Both the position numbers and the translations under genes were made by a program. From positions 1-5,654 of the forward strand of contig CAMNIW010000095.1 of NCBI GenBank assembly GCA_946540675.1: a stretch of 5,654 bases of DNA, written 5' to 3'. Positions 1-5,654 of the stretch are shown here, one piece after another (position 1 is the first letter of the stretch; each line of letters opens with the position of its first letter). The DNA is from an uncultured Clostridia bacterium. Lineage in GTDB: Bacteria; Bacillota; Clostridia; Christensenellales; Borkfalkiaceae. A model generated the notes under the pieces. That model saw only the letters and a list, made by a program, of their open reading frames with translations. It made no database searches and was not told the DNA's origin.

Positions 1-651
1 TATCACCACGGTTACACCAACTATGCCGCAATGGTGGAAACCGTCAAACCGTATCTCGGAGAACCGGATACCTTGCTTGTAACGGGTTTTTCCGCGGGAG
101 GCTTTGCAACATCGCTGCTTGCTGACGACGTGATCGACCGTTTCCCCTCGGCAAACAACGTTACGGTCTGCGTGGACAGTTCGCTTCTTCTGTACGACGG
201 TTGGCATGAAACCGCGCGTGACCTTTGGAAGTCGCCTGCGGAAATTACGGAACGGCTCACAACGAACAACATCGTTCTCGACAGTCTGACAGCACTTTCC
301 AACAAGCGCGGCGACAGCGTGAAAATTCTGTTTGATTGCTCGTACAGAGACGATACCTTACAACAGTATCAAGGTTATATCAACAACGGGAAAATGGAAA
401 AGAACAAGGCAAACGGCGATCGGTTCCAAGCGGATCTGAAGGAAATGGTCGCCGGACTGCAAACAAACATTCCGAACGTTGGTATTTATATATGGGACTA
501 TAAAGCAGACGCGGAAACTAAAAACACGCAGCACACCATTATTTCAAGCGATTTCCTTGTGGAACTGGAAAGCGGGAAAAGCATTGCCGATTGGCTAAGC
601 GACGCGATCAACGGAACGGTTCGGTCGTATGGGTTGGATCTACTAAATTAA
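1..651 (+). CDS. Pectinacetylesterase/Notum-family serine esterase, C-terminal part (5' end outside window)
   Basis: The frame is open from base 1, so the gene begins upstream; the ATG at 31 is an internal Met. The 216 residues seen begin with YHHGYTNY and carry GFSAGGFA with the likely nucleophile Ser at window residue 31 (base 91). FDCSYRDD follows, where D117 or D118 is the likely catalytic acid, and HTI at H178 is the likely catalytic histidine. This order (Ser in G-x-S-A-G-G, then Asp, then His near the C-terminus) matches the pectinacetylesterase/Notum fold, whose members remove acyl groups from polysaccharides or other esters. Many Firmicutes have such proteins with unknown substrates, so pectin should not be assumed. 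Any signal peptide would lie outside the window. The gene ends with TAA at 649-651, and the next gene follows on the same strand, suggesting an operon. I am fairly sure of the family and unsure of the substrate. Confidence 0.8.
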   Translation, partial: YHHGYTNYAAMVETVKPYLGEPDTLLVTGFSAGGFATSLLADDVIDRFPSANNVTVCVDSSLLLYDGWHETARDLWKSPAEITERLTTNNIVLDSLTALSNKRGDSVKILFDCSYRDDTLQQYQGYINNGKMEKNKANGDRFQADLKEMVAGLQTNIPNVGIYIWDYKADAETKNTQHTIISSDFLVELESGKSIADWLSDAINGTVRSYGLDLLN

Positions 652-679
652 AAAATAGCATATCCGAACAATCTTAAAT

Positions 680-683
680 GGAG
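680..683 (+). promoter_or_regulatory. Ribosome binding site (GGAG) that decides the start of the hydrolase gene
   Basis: GGAG at 680-683 lies 9 bases before the ATG at 693. The alternative ATG at 678 overlaps this motif and is preceded only by AT-rich sequence (ATCTTAA) with no purine-rich site. The site therefore favours 693 as the true start. Confidence 0.6.
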
Positions 684-692
684 TTTTACAAA

Positions 693-1766
693 ATGGAAGA
701 TCAAATCGTAATGGAAGAAAAACCTATGCAAGAAAAACCGAAAAAGAAAAAGCATAGAGGGCTGATTATCACAGGCTCTGTGGTAGGTGGTTTACTGATT
801 GTGATTTTGATACTGTTTTTTGTGCTTACTTGTAATACGCAAATCGTGGTCGGGCTGATCCAGAAAGCAACTTACGGCGACAAACCGTTTAATTCTTACG
901 AGCCGTATTATGAGCCGATTAACGGGTTAAAGGAAAACGGACAATATCTGATCAGTGAGATCAAATACGATACGGAATATCCAAACAGTTATCTCGATAT
1001 TACCTATCCCGACGGTGATTTTACAGCCGATCGCCCGACGCTAATCTATTTCCATGGCGGCGGTTTCTTTGCCGGGAGCAAAAACATGGGTGATCCGCTT
1101 GCGGCAAGCGAAGCGACGGCGCTCCTTGATGATATTTGTGCGCAAGGGTACAACATTGTCAATGTCGATTATGCGCTTGTTCCCGCGGCGCATTTCCCCA
1201 TTCCGCTTATTCAGGCGAACAGAGCGTTTGCATATCTGCTTGCACATCAAGACGAGTACCATCTTGATATGGACAATATAGTTATTATGGGTAGTTCTGC
1301 CGGTGCAATCATATCCAGCCAAATGGGAAGCATCGTTACAAATCCCGAATATGCGAGTCTTATCGGTATAACGCCCGCCTTAAAACCCGAACAAATAAAA
1401 GCGGTCGTTCTCGACGACGCGCCGCTTGATTATAATCATTTTGATCTTGCGACGAAAATGCTTGTCGGCAATTACGTTAAAGGCAGTATATATCTGAACA
1501 AGGAAGAAATAAAAAAATATAACAATATCGGCAGTCTGACCGCTAACTACCCTGCCGCCGTGCTTCTCGGCAGTGAGTACAGAAACGATATGAACGTCAT
1601 GCACAAAGAGTTGGATAGTCTCGGTTGTGAGCATATTCTCGTCGATCCGTATGCGGAACACGGTGTTCAGAAACCGCATTGCTTTGTTGCGAAAGAACGG
1701 GTTGACGATATTGCAAAAGACGCATTTGACAGAATGATGGCTTTTATAGAAAGCAAAACGAAATAA
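693..1766 (+). CDS. Membrane-anchored alpha/beta hydrolase (HSL/Abhydrolase_3-type esterase)
   Basis: This is a 357-residue protein if it starts at 693 (an in-frame ATG at 678 would add five residues but lacks a ribosome binding site). A short charged N-terminus ending in KKKKHR (residues 17-22) precedes one hydrophobic segment at about 23-47. By the positive-inside rule, the catalytic domain should lie outside the membrane. The segment ends in VLTC, which is not a good lipobox. The hydrolase domain shows the HGGGF oxyanion-hole motif (121-125) and a GSSAG nucleophile elbow with Ser202. The likely acid is Asp299 in GSEYRNDMN, and the likely His is H329 in KPHCF. This set is typical of the hormone-sensitive-lipase/acetyl-esterase group, which cleaves short acyl esters. 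The triad assignments for Asp and His come from motif order, not structure. The gene lies 41 bases after an esterase gene of a different family and probably shares its transcript. The substrate is unknown. Confidence 0.88.
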   Translation: MEDQIVMEEKPMQEKPKKKKHRGLIITGSVVGGLLIVILILFFVLTCNTQIVVGLIQKATYGDKPFNSYEPYYEPINGLKENGQYLISEIKYDTEYPNSYLDITYPDGDFTADRPTLIYFHGGGFFAGSKNMGDPLAASEATALLDDICAQGYNIVNVDYALVPAAHFPIPLIQANRAFAYLLAHQDEYHLDMDNIVIMGSSAGAIISSQMGSIVTNPEYASLIGITPALKPEQIKAVVLDDAPLDYNHFDLATKMLVGNYVKGSIYLNKEEIKKYNNIGSLTANYPAAVLLGSEYRNDMNVMHKELDSLGCEHILVDPYAEHGVQKPHCFVAKERVDDIAKDAFDRMMAFIESKTK

Positions 1767-1774
1767 GTAGTTAA

Positions 1775-1960
1775 CGCTATATGAAGATGAGCGAGAACTA
1801 CGAAACGGAACAGCGGTTGTTGACGGACAAAGTATCTGTGTTAAAAGCGGATATGGAAAAGTCCAAGAACAAAACCGAAGAGATCGTAAAATTCGTTTCT
1901 CTTGTGGATAAATACAGCGATTTTACTCGGGACATATCATCCGTCTTTTTTGTTTCATGA
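1775..1960 (+). pseudogene. Remnant of a large serine recombinase, C-terminal coiled-coil tail
   Basis: Frame 1775-1957 (stop TGA 1958-1960; preceding in-frame stop TAA 1772-1774) reads RYMKMSENYETEQ, then a Lys/Glu-rich helix, then EIVKFVSLVDKYSDF. This follows the pattern of the C-terminal region of large serine recombinases from clostridial mobile elements: a K-L-S-x-x-Y-E-x-E-Q start, a coiled coil, then x-F-x-x-L-V-x-K-Y-x-D. In intact proteins this is followed by an ELTPEI-like segment and a basic tail, both missing here. The catalytic resolvase and zinc-ribbon/recombinase domains are also absent, so only about 50 residues of similarity remain. A Met at 1781 could start a 59-residue peptide, but there is no convincing ribosome binding site before it. 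I read it as debris of an excised or decayed mobile element. The identification is from remembered family pattern only. Confidence 0.6.
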
Positions 1961-1974
1961 TGAAAAAATGACGG
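1941..1974. repeat. Imperfect inverted repeat/stem-loop at the recombinase breakpoint
   Basis: CCGTC (1941-1945) pairs with GACGG (1970-1974). After one T-T mismatch, five T (1947-1951) pair with five A (1964-1968), leaving a 12-base loop. It lies just after the point where similarity to serine recombinases is lost (about 1926). No U-tract follows the right arm, so it is not a classic terminator. It may be a remnant of an element end or simply chance. Confidence 0.4.
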
Positions 1975-2113
1975 AAAATGCAAAGTCAGAAATTATTAAA
2001 AAGATTAAAACATTATCGAGTAAAAACGATGGATAAAGATAATGGAAAGAAACAGATGGGCTACGTGCTGGTCTTCCAAAATCAATGACAGCTATTTGGG
2101 GAGTGCAAGACAC
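1975..2113. other. Non-coding AT-rich stretch, no supportable gene
   Basis: Only two mini-ORFs are visible: MTENAKSEIIKKIKTLSSKN.. (1968-2036, 22 residues) and MDKDNGKKQMGYVLVFQNQ (2029-2088, 19 residues). They overlap, lack clear ribosome binding sites and resemble nothing I recognise. The stretch probably continues the decayed mobile-element debris and leads directly into the terminator at 2114. Confidence 0.5.
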
Positions 2114-2142
2114 AAAAACGCAGATTTTATCTGCGTTTTTTG
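2114..2142 (+). terminator. Rho-independent terminator
   Basis: A perfect 12-bp stem (2114-2125 with 2129-2140, core ACGCAGAT/ATCTGCGT) closes a TTT loop and is followed directly by a T-run (2136-2141, partly in the stem). The 5' side carries a matching A-run, so it could also work on the other strand. On the + strand it would end transcripts from the two-esterase operon that read through the recombinase debris, and it isolates the downstream large gene. Confidence 0.85.
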
Positions 2143-2169
2143 TTTACCCCGTGCAGATTCGCCCTTATC

Positions 2170-2183
2170 GTCAACAAGTTGAC
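2170..2183. repeat. Short palindrome GTCAAC-AA-GTTGAC
   Basis: Two perfect 6-bp arms are separated by AA. It could be an operator-like dyad. It lies about 160 bases upstream of the promoter for the large gene, which is far for a simple repressor site, and it also forms the outer edge of the larger fold described at 2173-2269. Confidence 0.5.
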
Positions 2184-2269
2184 TGTAAGTGACGCGATCG
2201 ACCGCAAGGCGGTAACGATGCGCCGTTTCGTCCGCCGAATGCGTTTTTAACTTGCGACATTGACTTGTT
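2173..2269. repeat. Block of nested inverted repeats (about 97 bases), possible structured RNA or miniature repeat element
   Basis: By eye, three concentric pairings can be drawn. 2173-2182 (AACAAGTTGA) pairs with 2260-2269 (TTGACTTGTT) as ten pairs including two G-T. 2185-2190 pairs with 2250-2255 (six pairs, one G-T). 2192-2195 pairs with 2241-2244. Inside sits a perfect hairpin, ACCGC-AAG-GCGGT (2201-2213), and a weaker one (2215-2218 with 2228-2231). GGCGG (2208-2212) can alternatively pair with CCGCC (2232-2236), so two mutually exclusive folds exist. The block has no reading frame of note. It sits between a terminator and the next promoter, so it is not part of the leader of the large gene from that promoter. 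It could be a dispersed palindromic element, a small RNA with an unseen promoter, or chance. Confidence 0.4.
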
Positions 2270-2313
2270 TTGCATAATTTTATCTCGAAAGAATGCCGAA
2301 AAGTTGTACTTTT

Positions 2314-2330
2314 GTCATAAATTCGTCATA
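2314..2330 (+). promoter_or_regulatory. Direct repeat GTCATA x2, possible regulator site
   Basis: GTCATA occurs at 2314-2319 and again at 2325-2330, 11 bases apart or about one helical turn. The pair covers the region where a -35 element for the promoter at 2338-2346 would sit. Since the -35 there is poor, an activator binding these repeats is conceivable. This is inference only. Confidence 0.3.
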
Positions 2331-2337
2331 TCTTATT

Positions 2338-2346
2338 TGTTATAAT
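2338..2346 (+). promoter_or_regulatory. Extended -10 sigma-A type promoter of the large gene
   Basis: TGTTATAAT contains the consensus hexamer TATAAT (2341-2346) preceded by the extended -10 TG at the correct distance. No good -35 hexamer is found at 16-18 bases; the nearest TTGTCA (2312-2317) is 23 bases away. Extended -10 promoters tolerate this. Transcription should begin around 2353, giving a leader of roughly 35 bases before the ATG at 2387. Confidence 0.75.
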
Positions 2347-2371
2347 GGAATGCGGAAATAAAGAATAACAC

Positions 2372-2378
2372 GAGGAGA
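2372..2378 (+). promoter_or_regulatory. Strong ribosome binding site (GAGGAGA)
   Basis: GAGGAGA lies 8 bases before the ATG at 2387, close to ideal. Together with the consensus -10 this suggests good expression of the large gene, and it fixes the start codon. Confidence 0.85.
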
Positions 2379-2386
2379 ACGTTGTT

Positions 2387-5300
2387 ATGCCTAAGGATCA
2401 GGAAAAAAAGAACGAGGGACGCATTCAGTTCGTACGCGAGGGCGAAACGCTCGGCAAGGATAATTTTGCCGAATTGGCAAGTCGCTATTCGTCGGAATTG
2501 CGCGCTAAGCCGCGGAATCGTGAGCCCGGCGAGACGAATCTTCATTACGCGCAAACCGTGATGGAGCCCAACACCGCCAATAATTTGCGCGCGGAGGCGT
2601 TTTTGAACAGCATCGTCGGAATGTTGACGCCGTCCCAAAAAGAGTCTATATTACGACAAGCTTCCGACAAGCAGAAAGAGGCCATCCGCTACAGTGTGCG
2701 TATGAAAGCGGTGGAAATTCTGAGCAACAAATACTCGGATAAACTAAAAGAGAAAGAAGACCTTCCCGCGGGACCGGAAAAAGACGCTCTCGCAAAGGAA
2801 GTAGAAGCGATGCACGTCGCGATCAGACGAATGGAAGCAGGCAAACCGTCAATAGATGAGATGAAGGATATCGTTCGGCCGTATTTTACCGAAGAGCAAA
2901 TGAACGACCCCTTATTCGAGCCCGTCAATCAAATTGCGGCCAGATTTTTGCGCTCCGACCTTGACCACTCCTTTGAGATATTGCAAACGGTACTCACGGA
3001 CAAGCAGATGGAAGAGCTGCAACAGTCGACGGAAAACTACGTGCTCCCGTGGGACAGAACGCACGAAGAACTCGGCAAAAAAGTCTATACCGAGCAGAGC
3101 GAAAAGGCAAAAGCGGATATAGACGCGAGGACGGATCTTTCTCAAGAGCAGAAAGACGCGATGAAGGCGGATATCGACGCCGCCAACGACTTTTTGCGCG
3201 AGCCGATAGGCGAAGACCCGACCGGCGCGTACTTTGCGTTAAGCACGGAGTACTACGAAAAGGCGGTGCTCAAAGACGCGAAAGAGGCAAGCGTCCCCCT
3301 GATGAAGGAAGAGGGTTACGACCTTGACTCCGTCGAAGAGACCATAAACATGACTACGTTCACACCCGATCCCGTGGTGAAAAACGAAGAAGAGTTCAAT
3401 AAACTTAACGAGGCGGAATTTAAGTTTTCCCCCGAGACGAAGACGGCGATCAAGCACGTCTATTCTCTCATGCAAAAGTACGGCTACTGCGGCAAAGGCG
3501 TCGTCGCGGAACAAGACGTAAAAGTGTACGGCATGAGCGCGCTTTCCAATGCGATCATCGAGTATAAGGCAGCCGTAGAGTCGGGCGACGCGACCAAGAT
3601 AGCCGAAGCGTCAAAAGCGATGATAACGGAAAAAGAACACGTCGACGAGATCATTGATTACGTTCGCGACAACTTCCCCGTCGACCGCCACAGCGAAAAC
3701 TTCGCCAAGGCGGGCAACGTCGACGTCATCAGAAACGGCACGTTCCCGCCGGATTATCGCTACGACGAAGCGGTTACGGCGTTCAACTCCATATTCATTC
3801 TGGCAAACTTTGCCGAAACGAACGGCGTTACCTTCGACGAGTTCCTCGAAAGCCCCGCAAAATACGGCAAGCAGTATTTCCTTGACACGGTAAATCAGGG
3901 ATTGCACAAATCGCTCAGCGGCAAAACGGGCGGCGAAGCCTTGAATGAAGCAAGCAAAAACTATGAGTTGGTTTACTCCAAAGGCGGACTCGGCGCGCCG
4001 CGCGCCTTCGAAGCGTTGTGCTTCTTGGATAAGGATCCCGCGATCCGCCTGCACAACCAAGGGTTAAACCTCTTTTTGGAAAAAACCGTCATCAACAGCG
4101 GTGACCAGATGGATATCACACGTCGTAAAATCGCGTACGAGCAGGGGCATCTCGACCGGTTTCTGTTTGTCTCCGCGCCGTATGACAGCGTGTCTCTTCT
4201 CGGCGTGCCCGTTTACAACGTTCATACGCTTACTTACGATCAACCCCAAGCGTTTGACGAGGCGGAGTATTTGCTCAACAACGGCAAATCGATTTCCGAG
4301 ATGAAGGCGCAGATGGACGCCGCGTGCAAAGACTTCCTGTATTATGCGCAAAACAGCAAAGTGCCCGATAAATACGGAAAACTGAAATATCAGACGTCGT
4401 TAACTTCCAAACAAATCTTTGACATCATCCAAAGCGCGGCAGGCAAGATATTGATGGCTAAGATCGCCGAAAAGGACGATCCCGCGTATCAGGCGCTCAA
4501 AGAGGCTTTGACCGACGAACAGAAATACGTCAACGGCCTTATCATGGAAGAAAGAAACAAGACGAGAGAGGCCGAGGAGCAACTTAAAGAAGCCGAAAAG
4601 CAAGGCAACACGCAGGAGATAGAACGCCTTAAGGCGTTTATCGAAAAGAATAAAACGTTTGACGATATCATATATTCGGGCATCGAACCGCAGCTTAAAT
4701 ACGCACAGAATCTCGAAAATTACGAAAAGATGATCGCTTCGCTTGACGGAAAGAATTCCGACGGCATAAACCTCAAGCCCGACGAAGATTTCAACGAGTC
4801 GATGGTGAAGTTGAATGAAGAATTTGCGAATCTCAACGCTCGTATTTCCGATCGAGTGACGGAAATCGGCGTGCAAAACGTCGAAAAAGACGACGTGATT
4901 CAGGTGCTCAACATCGCGAAAAAAGAAGTATTCGTCAAGATCGAGCCGCTGAAAGAGGAGTATATCAAGCAACTCGACGAGGATGTGAAGAAAGGGCGTA
5001 TTACCGCCGCTTTCAGGGACGCGCGCGTAAAGCAACTCAACGACCCGAACTATAAATACGACGATTTGCCCGACCTTTTCCCGAAGTCCGCGGAAATGAC
5101 GGACGAACAAAAAGCGGAAAGACAAAGAGATATAGAAAAGTTTGCTCTCAATCAAAACGCCGAAGAGTTAGGATTTGTGAATACCAAGCCCGAAGTCAAA
5201 GCGGAAGAAAAAGCTCCCGAGCAAGAAGAGAAACAAGAGGAGAAACAAGAGGAAAAGCAGGAAGAGAAACAGACTGATTTTACCGGCAAGTGGTTCGAGC

Positions 5301-5654
5301 CCGGGCAACAGGTCAACAACGAAGTTCTTTGGGAGAAAGTCAAATCGATCAGAGATGTTTTGGCCGCGCCGATCGAAAGAAGCAACAACTGGTTGGCAGA
5401 TCAAAAAATATACGAAGAGAGAATGCGCGAAGAAGAGCGTTTGAAGGTTTTATATACGGAAGCATGGAAAACGCTGCCCGCCGAGGAAAAAGAGAAAGTA
5501 CTCGCCGTTATGGATGAAGGCTCGCAAGGTGTTGTGAGGAAACGCGATGAACTCACGATGATCGTAGTCGATGACAATCCGGCGATATGGAAACCGTTGC
5601 TCGAAGGCATCCCTCAAGACAAGGTGAGATCCGTTGCTCTCATGGTGGACGCGA
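2387..5654 (+). CDS. Very large charged helical protein of unknown function (3' end outside window)
   Basis: The frame is open for 1089 codons from ATG 2387 to the window edge without a stop. Start, ribosome binding site and promoter all agree. I do not recognise the family. The N-terminus (MPKDQEKKNEGR) has no signal peptide, no hydrophobic stretch long enough for a membrane helix is seen, and only three Cys occur (368, 545, 647), so a cytoplasmic location is likely.

Layout: residues 1-340 are Lys/Glu-rich helices. About 340-670 is less charged and more aromatic, probably a globular domain. About 720-756 is a strong coiled coil, followed by more helix to about 930. An acidic KAEEKAPEQ linker leads into four EEKQ units (947-962). 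A tail from 963 onward holds five of the six Trp. Helix starts of the type L-T-x-x-Q recur. SGKTGG at 511-516 is not a Walker A motif, as the upstream Gly is missing. It stands alone in its transcript start, behind a terminator. It could be a structural, scaffold or surface-independent coiled-coil protein; no function is claimed. Confidence 0.9.
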   Translation, partial: MPKDQEKKNEGRIQFVREGETLGKDNFAELASRYSSELRAKPRNREPGETNLHYAQTVMEPNTANNLRAEAFLNSIVGMLTPSQKESILRQASDKQKEAIRYSVRMKAVEILSNKYSDKLKEKEDLPAGPEKDALAKEVEAMHVAIRRMEAGKPSIDEMKDIVRPYFTEEQMNDPLFEPVNQIAARFLRSDLDHSFEILQTVLTDKQMEELQQSTENYVLPWDRTHEELGKKVYTEQSEKAKADIDARTDLSQEQKDAMKADIDAANDFLREPIGEDPTGAYFALSTEYYEKAVLKDAKEASVPLMKEEGYDLDSVEETINMTTFTPDPVVKNEEEFNKLNEAEFKFSPETKTAIKHVYSLMQKYGYCGKGVVAEQDVKVYGMSALSNAIIEYKAAVESGDATKIAEASKAMITEKEHVDEIIDYVRDNFPVDRHSENFAKAGNVDVIRNGTFPPDYRYDEAVTAFNSIFILANFAETNGVTFDEFLESPAKYGKQYFLDTVNQGLHKSLSGKTGGEALNEASKNYELVYSKGGLGAPRAFEALCFLDKDPAIRLHNQGLNLFLEKTVINSGDQMDITRRKIAYEQGHLDRFLFVSAPYDSVSLLGVPVYNVHTLTYDQPQAFDEAEYLLNNGKSISEMKAQMDAACKDFLYYAQNSKVPDKYGKLKYQTSLTSKQIFDIIQSAAGKILMAKIAEKDDPAYQALKEALTDEQKYVNGLIMEERNKTREAEEQLKEAEKQGNTQEIERLKAFIEKNKTFDDIIYSGIEPQLKYAQNLENYEKMIASLDGKNSDGINLKPDEDFNESMVKLNEEFANLNARISDRVTEIGVQNVEKDDVIQVLNIAKKEVFVKIEPLKEEYIKQLDEDVKKGRITAAFRDARVKQLNDPNYKYDDLPDLFPKSAEMTDEQKAERQRDIEKFALNQNAEELGFVNTKPEVKAEEKAPEQEEKQEEKQEEKQEEKQTDFTGKWFEPGQQVNNEVLWEKVKSIRDVLAAPIERSNNWLADQKIYEERMREEERLKVLYTEAWKTLPAEEKEKVLAVMDEGSQGVVRKRDELTMIVVDDNPAIWKPLLEGIPQDKVRSVALMVDA
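5225..5272 (+). repeat. Four tandem 12-bp units encoding EEKQ
   Basis: Four in-frame units encode EEKQ-EEKQ-EEKQ-EEKQ (residues 947-962 of the large protein). The units differ only at synonymous third positions (GAA/GAG, AAA/AAG, CAA/CAG). The peptide is therefore identical while the DNA has drifted. It is a charged helical or flexible linker between the main body and the Trp-rich tail. Confidence 0.85.

Noticed and set aside
1968..2088. Two mini-ORFs of 22 and 19 codons
   Set aside because: Very short, overlapping, without convincing ribosome binding sites and without recognisable similarity. They lie in element debris.
2089..2250. CRISPR-like or tandem repeat array in the intergenic region
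   Set aside because: The repeats found are inverted pairs, with no regularly spaced direct repeats or spacers.
2260..2288. TTGACT at 2260-2265 as a -35 box of a second promoter
   Set aside because: No acceptable -10 hexamer lies 16-18 bases downstream, and CATAAT at 2273 is only 7 bases away.
3914..3934. SGKTGG in the large protein as a possible P-loop
   Set aside because: Walker A needs G-x4-G-K-S/T. The residue at the first Gly position here is His, and no Walker B partner is evident.
3611..4060. 149-residue open frame on the minus strand
   Set aside because: Shadow of the large + strand gene, which is open throughout with a proper start signal. No recognisable domain.
4400..5155. 251-residue open frame on the minus strand
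   Set aside because: It lies wholly opposite the large + strand gene. Its Leu/Phe/Val-rich sequence is what the complement of Glu/Lys/Asp-rich coding gives, and it has no ribosome binding site or promoter support.
5152..5404. Two overlapping minus-strand frames with hydrophobic FLFLL/CFSS repeats resembling membrane segments
   Set aside because: The repeats are the reverse complement of the EEKQ-coding units, and the hydrophobicity is an artefact of antisense reading.

Overview
The window looks like chromosomal DNA of a Gram-positive, Clostridia-type (Firmicutes) bacterium. Three things suggest this: a GGAG/GAGGAGA type of ribosome binding site, an extended -10 promoter (TGTTATAAT), and a decayed fragment resembling the C-terminal tail of the large serine recombinases common in gut Clostridia. 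Base composition is intermediate. The lineage is an inference and I cannot name a genus.

Left part (1-1766): two same-strand genes separated by about 41 bases, probably one operon. The first is cut by the window edge and is the C-terminal part of a pectinacetylesterase/Notum-family serine esterase (GFSAGG nucleophile motif, later HTI histidine). The second is a membrane-anchored alpha/beta hydrolase of the HSL/Abhydrolase_3 type, with HGGGF, GSSAG, a candidate Asp and HCF. Both folds typically cleave acyl esters, so the pair may deacylate a carbohydrate or another ester at the cell surface.

Middle part (1767-2386): no intact gene. It holds, in order, a short remnant of a large serine recombinase, an imperfect inverted repeat just where the recombinase similarity stops, an AT-rich stretch with two meaningless mini-ORFs, a strong rho-independent terminator, a roughly 100-base block of nested inverted repeats, and a promoter plus ribosome binding site for the next gene.

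Right part (2387-5654): one uninterrupted reading frame of at least 1089 codons that runs off the right edge. It encodes a very large, highly charged, mostly helical, apparently cytoplasmic protein with no signal peptide, no membrane segment and no catalytic motif that I recognise. It has a coiled-coil stretch, a four-fold EEKQ repeat that acts as a linker, and a tryptophan-rich region after the linker. It is the main candidate for something undescribed, but its function cannot be read from the sequence. All sizeable reading frames on the opposite strand are shadows of this gene and of the hydrolase.
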